64,000 nucleotides of DNA from Galdieria partita (Eukaryota > Rhodophyta > Bangiophyceae > Galdieriales > Galdieriaceae), in assembly GCA_025991245.1 (NCBI GenBank), contig BQMJ01000041.1:124001-188000 (forward strand), in the 5' to 3' direction. The number at the start of each line of letters is the position of its first letter. Within the stretch, counting starts at the first letter, position 1. Position numbers and translations under genes: made by a program. Positions 42,863 through 53,895 of the stretch are shown one piece after another. Below the pieces are notes generated by a model that did not search any database, was not told the origin of the DNA, and was given only the letters and a program-made list of their open reading frames with translations.

Positions 42863-44845
42863 ATGACTTGTCTTCCGGAGAAAGAAGAGGATGTTGTAGT
42901 AAGCATAGAAGCTTATCACTCCCATATTCTATAAAACTAAACACGATACAAAAGGTATCAGAATTCCCAGTCATATTGTGCTCTAGTGAACAAGATTGCT
43001 TCTTGTTTCAATTTCCTCTCGAAACCAAGTAAGTAGACAATATATCGACAAAGATGAATTGTCCCTGAACAACAGCATCTTTTTCTGTGACTAGACAATC
43101 CAAAGATGTTGTTTCAAGTATAAAGAATATATATGCGAAACCTATTCAGAAAAAGTTTCAAGTACAAGTTGTACCCGACGAAGAAGTGCAAAGTAAAAGC
43201 AGCAACGTGAACTATTTGAATTTAGAAAGTAGTATTTGTTCACATAGAGCAAACTATGCTCTTGCTCAATGGACAGGATCCTATCTTGTGTTGAAACCAA
43301 TCGATGGTATACTTCAGTTGAGGCCAATGCTGTCTGCGGTTGACAACAACGGAGGTGCGCAAGCTGCCGTTTCCAGTTTACAAGATAGTGCTGTAGGAAG
43401 ATGGATGGAAGATTCCACAACAGAAGACGAACCTGAAGTTGTGGGTGTTCAGTTTCGAAGAAGAGAAACTCCTAAAGCGGCGGCTTGGAAGCGAAGTTCA
43501 TTTCACTATCAGAAAATGTTACGAGATGAGGAGCCTTGGAAACAGTTACAGTATACTATCCATAGTGAAGTTGATGGGTTGAATGGCAAAGGAATGGAAG
43601 AAACGTGGCAACACTCCACCATACTTGAAAGTCGTTGCGTCGAAGAACCAACAAAGAATACTGTCCCGATGTGGATAGACTCGTTAGGTATAACAGACCG
43701 TATAGAGCAAGTGAGTTTGGATGTTTCTCAACAAGTTTATGAATATTTATATCAACATCGAGTGATCAATCTTTCATCATTGGTGAAGCATTTTTCTAAT
43801 GAGACTTTATCCTCTTTGTTGAAGGCTTTGAACGAATATGCCATTCTAGTCAATCATGTTTGGGTTTTGAAAAGCGAAAAGATATCTCAATGGAGTAAAT
43901 TGGAACAATGTTGTAGAGATATTATTTTGGAAACTTTTTCCTCACAAGACTATGTAAAGACAAGAGTCATTCGTGAAAAGCTTCCTTATGTTGGTCAATA
44001 TATCTGGAAAAGGATATTAGAGGAAGTTGGAATTCATGATAAAGGACAAGGATGGAGATTGAAAACGCAAGGTATGATAAGAGATGGATAGAGAATGTAT
44101 AAAAGATGATTGTCACTGGAACTATTTAGGAAGAGATCATTTGGGTGACCTCTTTCATCCATTTGTCATAGAGCAGCAAAAGAATTTGTATCAAAGAGTC
44201 GAAAAGGCGACAGAATATTTACAAAGTTTGAGCACGAGTCGGTATCAAGAACAGATGATAGGAGGAGATGTATCCTCACTTACTCGTGCAGAATGGAATT
44301 CTTCGACAACTATGGATGATAAGCGAAATGAACACTTGAGAAGATGGCTGTTTATATTTGTCAAGAAGAATGGAACAGTTTCCTATAATATGGTATATTC
44401 ACAAGCGAAAAAGGATTGCCTTCACTTGTTAGGCTTTCAACAACAAGAAGAAGCCAATTGGAAAACAATTCTCAACCAACTGTTGAATGAAATGTGTGTG
44501 CAGATTCGAGGCTGTTTTATTTTGAAGCAATTGAACAATCCTTCTGTGGATAAGTATAGAAGTAAGTTGATATTTTCCCAATGTGGAATATATATGTATG
44601 TATGTACTATTCATATGTTCTATTAGATGCTATCTTGAGACTATTCATGAAGAATGCCAAACTCAAAAAATCTGATATCATCAAGGCTTTGGAAGAAAAC
44701 TTTTCTTCCACTATATCCAATTCTATGTATAGTAAGTAGTTGAGATGGATCTATTTGAAGAATTCAACTTGGCATAGATACCATTTTGCACGAATTTGCC
44801 ATATTTAAAGACCAAAGTTGGCATTTAAAGGAACCTCCTTATTAA
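42863..44845 (+). CDS. POLR3E: RNA polymerase III subunit RPC5 (POLR3E)
   Basis: Six exons (42863-42898, 42955-43028, 43095-44071, 44130-44561, 44627-44731, 44778-44845; introns 46-66 bp) give 563 residues. RPC5 marks are FLFQFPL near the start, NYALAQWTGSYLVLKPIDGILQLRP, the VQFRRRET strand and DEEPWKQLQY. The C-terminal half holds several winged-helix-like repeats (YEYLYQHRVINLSSLV, LRRWLFIFVKKNGTVSYNMV, LRLFMKNAKLKKSDIIKAL). It forms a Pol III subcomplex with RPC4, active in initiation and termination on tRNA and 5S genes. Exons 4-6 were placed by frame and splice sites. Confidence 0.85.
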
Positions 44846-44865
44846 ACAGTAGATTATTTCTATCG

Positions 44866-45942
44866 ATGGAAGAAAAGTTCTTTGCCAGTTGTGATAACCG
44901 AATAGAAAACTATTTGCAACAGCAAAAGACTCAGTTGGACACTTTTTTGAAAACGGAAGCCATCCTTTCGAGTGAAAACCCCATAGTTGTGGTAACTTCT
45001 GGTGGAACGATAGCTCCACTAGAAAAGCGTGTCGTTAGGTACATTGACAACTTTAGTACAGGTAACAGAGGTGCAAGAGCGGCAGAAAGTTTTTTAGAAC
45101 AACACTGTTACGTTGTATTTTTACATCGAGAGGGTTCTTCTTGTCCATATGGTCGATCCTTTTCAAAGCGCTGTTTGGACATATTACATACTTGGTCCAT
45201 AGAAGGAGATCACTTGAGTGGTAAGTGTATATTTCAAACCAAAAAAGTACAATTATGGAAGGTTCTTCTGAAAGATAATGGCCAATTGATTGTCCCTTTT
45301 CTGAAACTTGCAAAGGTATTGTGGATGATTGGATGAGAAAACTATTTGTGAGTTGTCTTCCTAGGCAATAGAGCAATCTAGAATACTGTTTCTAACTTTC
45401 CAAACAGTGACAGAATATTTATGTGCTTTGAGACAAATAGCTTTGTCATTGAATCCTTTTGGAAAGAAGGTCATCATGTTTTTAGCAGCAGCAGTCTCGG
45501 ACTTTTATGTTCCAGAATCAGAGTTACCAGAGCATAAGATATCCAGTAGTGTCTTACAAGGGGATGAGGAGGATTGGCAAGCATCACAATCCTATTTATT
45601 AAGGCTTTATCATGTTCCAAAGTGTTTAGGATTGCTCAAGTCGAAATGGGCACCTGAAGCTTATGTCGTTGCATTTAAAGTAAGAAATGTCTTTTGTTGA
45701 AAAGACAAGTGTAACGTATTTTCAAGTTGGAAACGGATGCCAATGTATTGTTGGAAAAAGCAAAGAAGACTATTGATCAATATGGAGTAGATATCGTTGT
45801 AGCGAATGAATTGACTAGTCGCTATGAACAAGTTCAACTCGTGACCAAGCAACAGACGATTGTTGATAGAAATACAAATGACAAAACGATAGAACAAGTT
45901 ATTGTACAAAATGTTTTAGATTTGTATCAACAGGATGGCTGA
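44866..45942 (+). CDS. PPCS: Phosphopantothenate-cysteine ligase
   Basis: Exons 44866-45315, 45365-45679 and 45727-45942 (introns 49 and 47 bp) give 326 residues. The eukaryotic PPCS motifs are VVTSGGTIAPLE, RYIDNFSTGNRGA, MFLAAAVSDFYVPESELPEHKI, APEAYVVAFKLETD and DIVVANELTSR. It joins cysteine to 4'-phosphopantothenate in coenzyme A synthesis. The protein is free-standing (no decarboxylase domain), as in other eukaryotes. It begins 20 bp after the POLR3E stop, and its last 16 bp overlap the end of the convergent CpcT gene. Confidence 0.93.
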
Positions 45943-46844
45943 TGGGATACTTTCCACTGCCTATCTAATTCCTCAATGGCCTTTGCTATATCGGGTTTAG
46001 GTCGATGGGTTGCTTTCAGTGTCCAATCCAAAGCATCTCCTGATTGTACTCTTTTCATTTGATAATGAATACCTCGTTGGTTACCATAAATATAATTTTG
46101 GCAATTATCAAAACCTCTGTCATTCACCCAAAGATGATTAGGTGTAAGTATCAAGTCGTCCTTCACATGAATGATATCTTTTGTTTCTGGAGAGTAGACA
46201 GAACATCCACCACCTTTCATAAATCCAATAAAATGTGGTCCTTCACCCACCGATTGATGCGTACTCGTATTGTATTTCCAATATACTTCACAACCAACCA
46301 AATACTCATACATATGATCGCTGTTCCAATCCAACTGAAAAATATCAAAGTTTATCTGTTTTAAACGGCTAGCTGCTTCTTCATAGAATCTCAATATTTT
46401 CATTTCTAGGACCATTTCCTCGGGATGGTAAGGAGAAACACTTGGAAAGGCTTCATAAACACGAAAACGAAAAACAATATCTGGATTGCCATTAAAATAA
46501 TATTTGGCGAATAACAACACGTGACCATCAGGCTTACAAAATAACGGCTGAATAGCACAGTGTATGTGTTCGTGTCCACCTCCTTCTCTTGGAAATATCT
46601 TTTGGTTTCTCTCTTCAACGACTTGTTCAAAGTTGTCAAAGTCGCCTTGAAACCAACTGAGCCACGTGGAAAATATTTCTAAAGTCTTCTTGGATTCTTG
46701 TGTACTCAAGTTCAAACAACATCGAACGCAACGACGTGGGATAACAAGACAGCAACACTTATTGTGACGAAAAGTAAAGCTTGTTCTTATAGAAAAGTGA
46801 GTTGTCAGAAAGCCCATCATCACAAAATCCGTTGGACGACGCAT
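45927..46844 (-). CDS. CpcT/CpeT-family phycobiliprotein chromophore lyase
   Basis: A single exon of 305 residues. The CpcT/CpeT barrel starts near LEIFSTWLSWFQGDFDNFEQ and includes HIHCAIQPL, FRFRVYEAF, GCEVYWKYN, FIGFMKGGGCSVYS and VWVNDRGFD-like segments. These lyases attach phycobilins to specific cysteines of phycobiliprotein beta subunits; CpcT acts at Cys-153 of phycocyanin. The first about 45 residues (many Arg, Ser, Thr and Cys, few acids) look like a plastid transit peptide. This is the clearest sign of a phycobilisome-bearing host. Confidence 0.87.
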   Translation of the reverse strand: MRRPTDFVMMGFLTTHFSIRTSFTFRHNKCCCLVIPRRCVRCCLNLSTQESKKTLEIFSTWLSWFQGDFDNFEQVVEERNQKIFPREGGGHEHIHCAIQPLFCKPDGHVLLFAKYYFNGNPDIVFRFRVYEAFPSVSPYHPEEMVLEMKILRFYEEAASRLKQINFDIFQLDWNSDHMYEYLVGCEVYWKYNTSTHQSVGEGPHFIGFMKGGGCSVYSPETKDIIHVKDDLILTPNHLWVNDRGFDNCQNYIYGNQRGIHYQMKRVQSGDALDWTLKATHRPKPDIAKAIEELDRQWKVSHQPSC

Positions 46845-46876
46845 GTGATTGTTGAGTTGTCACACAAAACTCATAT

Positions 46877-48369
46877 TTATTTCTTTTCCAATTCTGAAGT
46901 GGAAAGTAATCCACCATGTCTTGTATCGACTGTCGCAAGTGCTGCATCACGAAAAACATCACCAGTAGAAAAAGAAGAAGGAGGATTCACTTTTTGTGTA
47001 TGAGAATATCTATCCTCTGAAGAGTCTTTGCTTCGATATATAAAAAGACTTCCAAACTCTTGCCGACATGCTTCGATAATATCAGGTCTATCATAAATAA
47101 TCACTTTCTTGCCTTTCTTAGCCTTCCATCCCAATCAGCTGTGAAAAAATATGAAAAGTAACAAACTCACCACTTTCTTTGCAACCAACAACTTTTGACT
47201 TTCCTCTATAATAGGCACAGCACATGGCTCCTTAAATGTCACATTCTCGAAAACATATTCTTCTCTATCCTCTTCTAATAACTGTTGGGCCATAATATCT
47301 GCATGAAGTTTGTTATATTCATCCGTAGCAAAGGCCAAACAAGGATGAATGCCAACTGATTCGGCATACCCTGCAAGTGCTCGATTGTCTCGAGGAAAAC
47401 AGGGACCTCCAAAGCCATAACCCTTTTCAAATGAGAAAAACTCAACGAGACATCCATACTTACCCATCCTAAACATTTCATACCCACACGAGAATCACTA
47501 CCAACTGCAGATAATATGGCATATTTATCTGCATTTTGAGTACGGTCTGCTATATCTCCAATCTGATTGGCAAAGGATATTTTCATCGTTACAAAACAAT
47601 TGAGCGATAATTTGGCAATTTCAGCACTCTCAGGTGACATTCGACAAATTTGGGGTTGGTTGCACGTAAAGTCAGACCACAAGGTTTCAATAAAATCTCC
47701 TGCTTGTTGGGAACCTTCTCCAATCAAGACTATATCAGGTCTTTCCAATCCTCGAATAATATCTCCTTGAGCAATAAACTCTGGATTGTAAGAAAGGGTA
47801 GTGTTCCTACAATCTTTCAAAAGCTCTCTTCCAATCGTTGCAATATATCCTGGTAACACAGTACAGCAGATAACTATATGTTTATTCTCTACTCGGTAAT
47901 TGTTCTATTATGCAAAGGTCAGAAGAAATACTTTTTGCATTCATACTTACCATATCTGTTAATACTCTTGAAACTTGAGTAACATCATAGTGCCTATCGC
48001 CACCTGTACTTGGTGTAGCTACCAACACCATAATAACATCTGCAAACTGTAGAGCTTCTTTGACACTAGTAGTGGCTCGAAAATTCTTACTTTTCTTCAA
48101 ATATTCAGTAACAAAAGGTTCTGAAGAAACCAAAGTTTTGTCATTTATCTTCTCTACATATTGTGGAAGTACATCTACACCCAACACTTGGTAGCCCGCT
48201 CTATCTGCAACAAGCGCCAAACATAAACCTAGTCTTCCAACTCCTACATAATATCACTACAATGGTAAAGTGCGTGGTATGAAGTGCAGATGATACCTAT
48301 TAAAGATATTCTTTTTGGTACAACTTGTTGTTTTGTCTTGGAAAGCGTTCCTTGTCCATTCCAACTCAT
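46877..48369 (-). CDS. UDP-glucose 6-dehydrogenase-like nucleotide-sugar dehydrogenase
   Basis: Five exons (48369-48297, 48243-47951, 47904-47464, 47422-47171, 47122-46877; introns 41-53 bp) give 434 residues. The N-terminal Rossmann fold has LIGVGRLGLCLAL and MVLVATPST. The middle has YNPEFIAQGDIIRG and a helical AEIAKLSLNCFVTMKISFANQIGD block. The active Cys lies in GFGGPCFPRDN. The C-terminal fold has GKKVIIYDRPDI. It oxidises a UDP-sugar C6 to the acid using NAD, for cell-wall or glycan precursors. The last intron has an acceptor (gatggaag) past the obvious cacag, because the obvious one leads to a stop. Confidence 0.87.
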
Positions 48370-48435
48370 TTTACACAATTTCACTAAAACATTCTTTTTC
48401 ATAAAAGTTTCACTCCGTTTTTATTCCAAAACCCA

Positions 48436-49120
48436 TCAGTTCGTCTTCAACTGAGGCAAGTGTTTTTCTATATATTGTTGTATTCCTTTCTTTCCCAAAG
48501 CCCCTTCAGAAGATGCCACTAGTTGACCGCTTTGGAAGATAATCAAAGTGGGTAAGCCTCTGACATCATATTGTTTCACTATAACAACACATAAAGGTTT
48601 CGTGTCCAACAACTATGAAGAAATCTCTTACATACCATAACGAGGGTTCTTATCTGTGTCTATTTTGACTACTTTGAGTTTTCCACTATACTCTGAAACT
48701 AACCAATCCAATCTATTCCATATTGAATAAATATATGAAAATAAACAATAACAACATACAAAGGAGTTACCAATTTACACGGACCACACCAATCAGCATG
48801 AAAATCCACTAAAACCGGAACTTGCTAAAAGAAACGTTTAGAGTGACATATGAGACGGTTGAAAGGGAAATCGAAAACAATCAACCAACCGACTGGAGTA
48901 CTTCTTGTTCAAAATTGGTATCTTCTACTTCAATCACAGTCATTCGTATAACACTTTTGAGTCTTTTGTTTGGATGGATAGAGAGTTGTCTCTTCAAAGG
49001 ACACAAACCCAGTAAACTTTTCCTTGATACGTGTCTCTGAAATACGCAAGTTCTTACACCTGTCTTTGTGTTGAAGCAGTGGGAAACGGGTAAAAAGGAT
49101 AAGAAGCTCAATATCGCCAT
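48436..49120 (-). CDS. Thioredoxin with N-terminal plastid-type extension
   Basis: Exons 49120-48890, 48824-48760, 48712-48636 and 48578-48436 (introns 65, 47 and 57 bp) give 171 residues. The fold has [18 protein letters not shown] (active WCGPC), [13 protein letters not shown] and [12 protein letters not shown] with the cis-Pro. About 65 residues of Arg/Lys/Ser-rich leader precede it, fitting a plastid (or mitochondrial) presequence. It should pass electrons from thioredoxin reductase to target disulfides. M-type is the likeliest class but was not tested. Confidence 0.92.
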
Positions 49121-49238
49121 CCGGGAAATCGAATGGATCTTTTCATCTTTGGGTGCAAATGCTTTTAGTTTCCACTTTCAACGAATTGTATTCCTCTTAT
49201 CACAAATAAATCATAGAATACTCTTATTGTCCATTACA

Positions 49239-49947
49239 TCAAGTTCTATTCACATGATCCGCAAGCCATTCCATTCCATCTTGCAACCCTTCCCCAGTGA
49301 TTGCACTACAAGGCTGTATAGTCCAAGAATGGGTTTTAATATCGTGCAATGAAAGTGATTCACTTATTTCAGCAGCCTTTCTATTTTATCAACCAAATAC
49401 AAGGAAGAATCAAAAGGAATACTTGCCGAAGCTGCTTGTTTCATATCCTGCTTGTTAGCAAACACCAATATCACAGCTTTTGAAAGATTCTCAAAACGCA
49501 AAACTCTCAACAATTCTTTTCTGGCAACATCAAATCTTTCTCTATCACAACTATCGACCACAAAAATAACAGCTTGAGTATTGACAAAATAGGTTTGCCA
49601 AGCTTCACGAAGACTATCTTGTCCCCCCAAGTCCCAAACCTAAGCGACATATACACATCAGTCATATTCTGCAACCTACCAAGAAAACTAATATTACATG
49701 GAAAAGAAGATTTCTGCACTTGACTTGCTCTACATTGCTGCCTATCGTAGGTGTCGTTACTACGACATCGCCCAAATGAAGTCGATACAGTATAGTTGTC
49801 TTGCCAGCATTATCAAGACCAATCATACATACCTATTCAAAAAAAAGAAACAAAAGAATGCAGATGCCTCAAAGATAATACCAAACCTACTTTAAGTTCC
49901 TGTATTCGATAGAGCTTTCGCCAAAGTTTCGCAAACCAAATGCCCAT
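49239..49947 (-). CDS. ARL5-like ARF-family GTPase
   Basis: Four exons (49947-49891, 49832-49698, 49639-49427, 49376-49239) give 180 residues. G1 is GLDNAGKTT, the switch II motif is [10 protein letters not shown], and NKQD and CSAITGEG (G5) follow. Gly2 (MGIWF) can be myristoylated. The last third ([20 protein letters not shown]) is ARL5-like; ARL5 recruits GARP tethers to the trans-Golgi. Keeping this conserved frame needs a 50-bp third intron with a GC donor (TCG|GCAAGT) and AG acceptor (GAAAG|GCT). The ATG is 35 bp from the divergent TRAPPC3 ATG. Confidence 0.9.
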
Positions 49948-49982
49948 AAGAGAAGAATGGAAATGGATGGATTGATCTTTTC

Positions 49983-50827
49983 ATGTCTTCAAGTCGTGCT
50001 TCGACGTGGAACAAGTTGGGAGATGCCGCATACTCCAAGTCCGAAAAAGTCAGTGCTGACTTGGTGGCTTTAACGTAAGTATAAACTACCGACACATTCG
50101 AAACTTTTTGAGCTAAAAAGACGTGCCAGTTATGGAAGTTTTGTGCGGGAAATCATAAAGGACTATGAAGAACCTGATCAAGTAAATAAAGAACTGGAGA
50201 AGCTTGGATATAATATCGGTATGTCAATTAACATAAATTGAATCCATTGATTCATTTTTTGGATGCCAGGTATCCGTTTGATTGAGGATTTCCTCGCAAA
50301 GTCTGGAATTGGTAATTATCTTTATATGGTACCCTTAGAAAGTTTCCTGAACTGAACACCCATTCAGGTAATTGTTCCTCTTTTGAAGAGTCTGCAGAAA
50401 TAATAAGCCGAGTTGCTTTCAAAATGTTCCTTGGAATTCGTGCCACGGTAAGCAACTGGAATAGTGAGTATAACAGTTGTAGCATTGTCTTTGATGAAAA
50501 TCCGCTAGCTGAATATGTAGAACTTCCAGTAAGTTGTTCAATGAGTCTTTATGATAACTGATGAAAGGTATTGTTTCTTCAGCCTGAATACACTCATTCC
50601 TTGCTCTATTCCAACATATTATGCGGTGTTATTCGTGGCGCCTTGGAAATGGTACTTACTAAGAAGTTCAAAAGAACTCCCATTGACGAAAGCTTTGCTG
50701 TTAGGTTCAAATTATTGTAGAATGCCAGTTTGTCAAGGATCAATTGAGAGGCGATGATACCAACGAAATCAAAATAAGATTCAAGGAAATGCTGCAAGAA
50801 CAAGTACCTTGGAATGATGAAGAGTAG
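49983..50827 (+). CDS. TRAPPC3: TRAPP subunit TRAPPC3 (Bet3)
   Basis: Six exons (49983-50074, 50130-50218, 50270-50311, 50368-50528, 50583-50651, 50705-50827; introns 51-56 bp) give 191 residues. Bet3 motifs are LTYGSFVREIIKDYE, KLGYNIGIRLIEDFLA, RVAFKMFLGI, NPLAEYVELP, LLYSNILCGVIRGALEM and VECQFVKDQLRGD. Bet3 is the core of TRAPP complexes, which activate Rab1/Ypt1 in ER-Golgi traffic. The buried palmitoylated Cys of animal Bet3 falls in a region not clearly matched here. Confidence 0.94.
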
Positions 50828-50936
50828 TTTCTTGGTACGACTTCAATAAAATGGAAACAAAGGTTTTGGCTTATTCTTATTTTGATTTTTGTCGTTGTGC
50901 TTTCTTGCAAGCTACTCAATGAAACAAAAGCATCCA

Positions 50937-51271
50937 TTATATTACGTGTTGATGATCATTTGACATCATTTCATGAGCGAAACAGTCTCTTGTTGAAAGG
51001 AAATTTTGAATAAGAGCATTTTGCACTGTTGACAGACTATATTGTTCACATTCAAATCTGACAACACATACCGTTGCTCCAATTTTTTTTCAAATGGAGC
51101 CAATCTTCGATGAGCCAAGAAAAATGCAAAATAGGAAGGAATTGCCACGTCGAACAAAATCTTGATTCTATCAGCATTTTTCTTCGAGGACCATTCAAAA
51201 AGAATACCAGTTATCCAAATTTGAATTGCTGCATCATTGTTTCTTGGTTGCACACAAGTTTGTGTTATCAT
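50937..51271 (-). CDS. Small hypothetical protein
   Basis: From the ATG at 51271 the unspliced frame runs to a stop at 50966 (about 101 residues). A 35-bp GTATGT...ATAG intron (51071-51037) would instead give 99 residues ending at 50937. The N-terminal two-thirds look coding (KNADRIKILFDVAIPSYFAF, HRRLAPFEKKLEQR). Its ATG is 24 bp from the divergent LIM-protein ATG. No family is recognised. Confidence 0.42.
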
Positions 51272-51295
51272 CCTTTTCAAACTCTATTCTTCCTA

Positions 51296-52138
51296 ATGGA
51301 TCCTAAATGCGAAAATTGTCACAAGGCTGTGTGTAAGTTGTTTCTCATTTCTTCATTCCCTTACTAATGCATAGCCTTATGATAAATAGATATGGCCGAA
51401 AAGGTGACCGTTGATGAAAACAAGGCATACCACATTGGTTGCTTCCGTTGCTCCACTTGTAAAGTTAAGCTTAGTCTTGGAAATTATACTTTGTTAGATG
51501 GAGTTCTCTTTTGCAAGCCGCATTTTCATGAAGCATTTCTTTCAGCAGGTGCATATCGAGCACCAGAGAATTCTAAAAAGACAAATGAAGATTCTTTGCC
51601 CACTGAGGAGAATGAGCAAGGTGTTGTGTCTCAAACCAGTCAAGTTCTATCCTCACAAACTACAGAGAACCTCAAAGCAAATGACGCTGTAGAAGAGTCT
51701 TCTCCTGTTGCAGTGTTACAACCAAGTCATAAGAGCAATGAAAAGACCAATACTCATTCAGAAACACAAAAAGAAGCTCCAAAGAAGGAAGAAAAAGAGG
51801 AAGATGATGATGAAAATGTTGATCCAAGACATCGACACAATTTGCGTTCTGTGCTTCGTTCCTCAGGACAGAAGAAGAACTCTAAAAGAGATATTGGAGT
51901 GGCATCCAAAAGTAAAAGGGCTGGCTCTCTTTTACAAAATTCTTCGAACAGTGGACTTATGAAGGGTGCTAGCAGATTCCTACATTTATCACACATGGAC
52001 TCTGCTGACAGCTTGGATACATATGACCTAGTGGAAGATATTTCCGTTATTTCTTCAATGTTAAAAGAACACCAAAGAGAAATTTCTGCTATTAGAGCAG
52101 CATTGAACAGAATTCAAGAGAATTTGGAAACCATCTAA
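51296..52138 (+). CDS. Single-LIM-domain protein
   Basis: Exons 51296-51332 and 51390-52138 (57-bp intron) give 261 residues. A single LIM domain at the N-terminus has CENCHKAV, then HIGCFRCSTC and FCKPHFHEAF, giving the two-zinc pattern. The rest is charged and low-complexity, with an acidic run, a basic run and a C-terminal coiled-coil-like helix (MLKEHQREISAIRAALNRIQ). LIM domains mediate protein contacts, often with actin or transcription partners; the role here is unknown. The frame upstream of the ATG is open but lacks homology. Confidence 0.82.
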
Positions 52139-52188
52139 GTCTGTGAAAAAACATGAATAAAAGCAGTGGTTGGATTGGAATATTTTTA

Positions 52189-53895
52189 TTATAGAACAGA
52201 AACAGCATTAGAATACAGTGGTCTGGATGAGTTTGCTACATTACACGGATAGACATCAGTCACAAACAAAGAATTAGCTGTATTCGATACTTTTAGCGTT
52301 GATGTTGTATTTTCAGGTGAGAATAAGGTTACAGGTTGACTCTCTTCTTTGTTTGAGTTACACTGATGACTTTCATGAGGAAGAGAAAGATGACTAGTTC
52401 GGTTGATTACTCTCTTAGTTTCCTCTTGAACAGATGCAGTCTGTCGTCGCTTTAGTGGAGAGGAATTTTTCAACTTGTCTCGAATGTGAGACTTCCAAGC
52501 CAAGATATCAAAGCTACGAGATCGTGAATCAGATTTTGTTTCAGTCGACCTTCGAGGACGTCTGAAAAACGTCAAAATACTGTGCCAATTCACAACTGGC
52601 TGACATGCAACTGTAGCCTTTGAGTTGTCTATCTTTTCTTGTTTGGTCTTCTTTCCATATGATTGTTCCTTGTTGTTCTGTATATTGATATTCTCCAAGG
52701 GCTTTTCTAAACAAACAGCATTCTCATGTTGCATATATTTTTCACTCAGGTTCCTTATCAGCCTATTCGCTTCGACTCCATGTGGTGCTCCGATGGATTC
52801 TAACAAAGCTTCCACTCTATGAAACGCTTCTTCACAGGAGATCCTTTCGCACTCATCTTTTGCAAGTAGTTGAGCAATAAGTTGCTTTGTTCCTAGAGAT
52901 ATGCGGTTCCAACAAGTTGTCCTCATATTGGGTGGTAATGTACATATCTTGGAAAAAACGTTGTTATCATCCCAGTCATCAAATGGAAGTTTCTGCGTAA
53001 TCAAAGCATATGCAACGACACCAACTTCCCAAGAATCCACTTTTTCAGGAATATACTCCTTTTCTTTTACAATTTCTGGAGGTACGTAATGTAAAGTTCC
53101 AACAGCTTCGGCACAACGGATGACATCTTCATTACATTTCTTCGAGTCGACTTCATATGACTTGTTCCAATAACACAAACCAAAGTCTATAATTTTAAGA
53201 ACAGAGTCATAACCATTCTTGCCAAATGAGTCCACAAAAACAAAGTTTTCCAATTTGACGTCTCTGTGAGAAATTCCCAAACGATGTAAGAAACATAAGC
53301 CACTCAACATTTGTCTCAGTAGCCATAATACTTCAGATTCATTCATTAAATAACCTTTCAAAGACTCTAATCGAGAGAATAGGTCTCCTCCTTGCAGGTG
53401 TTCGGAAACAAGATAGACATTTTGGTTGATCGGATCTCGTATAACTTCAATAGGGTTCAAAACATGATAGCTACCTATATCTGAAGAAGTTTCTTTTGCT
53501 TTTCTCAAGTTTATAAGTTGATAAAATATCGATATTTCTGTTTCCAAGTGTTCGCTGTCTCTCAAAGAGAGAGAACTAGTCTTGATCACCTTCACAACAA
53601 CAGGAAAGTCATCTTGAATTCTTTTAGCAGTAAGTATTATTGCACAAGAGCCTCTTGATAGTAGAGATTCAACTCGGTACTTTCTGGTCAATAAATTGGA
53701 CACAGCGTAACTACGACAAGCCCACTCTACCCTTTGTCTCCTCCTGAGTTGCTCCCTCTCTTCTGCTTTTTCCAAGCATTGTTGCTTTCGTACTGGAGCC
53801 ATAACGGTCTCTTTTTTCACTTGTACTCTTTCAAAGCCTTCAACCTCAAAAGCTTCGTTCTGCACTTTAATTTTTTTAATATTCTTCGTTTCCAT
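52189..53895 (-). CDS. Ser/Thr protein kinase, CAMK-like
   Basis: A single exon of 568 residues. The kinase domain (about 75-355) has the glycine loop SRGSCAIILTAKR, VVVKVIK, GGDLFSRLE, the catalytic loop HRDVKLENFVF, IDFGLCYW, VGTLHYVPPEI and a VDSWEVGVVAYALITQKLPF helix. All catalytic residues are present. The layout is of the CAMK group; no EF-hands or clear calmodulin site follow, so it is not a CDPK. About 210 C-terminal residues are Ser/Thr/Lys-rich. A second ATG at about residue 32 is a possible start. Confidence 0.87.
   Translation of the reverse strand: METKNIKKIKVQNEAFEVEGFERVQVKKETVMAPVRKQQCLEKAEEREQLRRRQRVEWACRSYAVSNLLTRKYRVESLLSRGSCAIILTAKRIQDDFPVVVKVIKTSSLSLRDSEHLETEISIFYQLINLRKAKETSSDIGSYHVLNPIEVIRDPINQNVYLVSEHLQGGDLFSRLESLKGYLMNESEVLWLLRQMLSGLCFLHRLGISHRDVKLENFVFVDSFGKNGYDSVLKIIDFGLCYWNKSYEVDSKKCNEDVIRCAEAVGTLHYVPPEIVKEKEYIPEKVDSWEVGVVAYALITQKLPFDDWDDNNVFSKICTLPPNMRTTCWNRISLGTKQLIAQLLAKDECERISCEEAFHRVEALLESIGAPHGVEANRLIRNLSEKYMQHENAVCLEKPLENINIQNNKEQSYGKKTKQEKIDNSKATVACQPVVNWHSILTFFRRPRRSTETKSDSRSRSFDILAWKSHIRDKLKNSSPLKRRQTASVQEETKRVINRTSHLSLPHESHQCNSNKEESQPVTLFSPENTTSTLKVSNTANSLFVTDVYPCNVANSSRPLYSNAVSVL

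Noticed and set aside
44084-44626. Separate gene overlapping the end of POLR3E
   Set aside because: A 58-bp GT-AG intron (44072-44129) joins this frame to POLR3E in phase, and two further exons complete a plausible C-terminus.
47123-47170. UDP-glucose dehydrogenase ending early after the cacag acceptor
   Set aside because: Using the next AG (gatggaag) gives a 48-bp intron and restores the conserved GKKVIIYD strand, so the longer protein is preferred.
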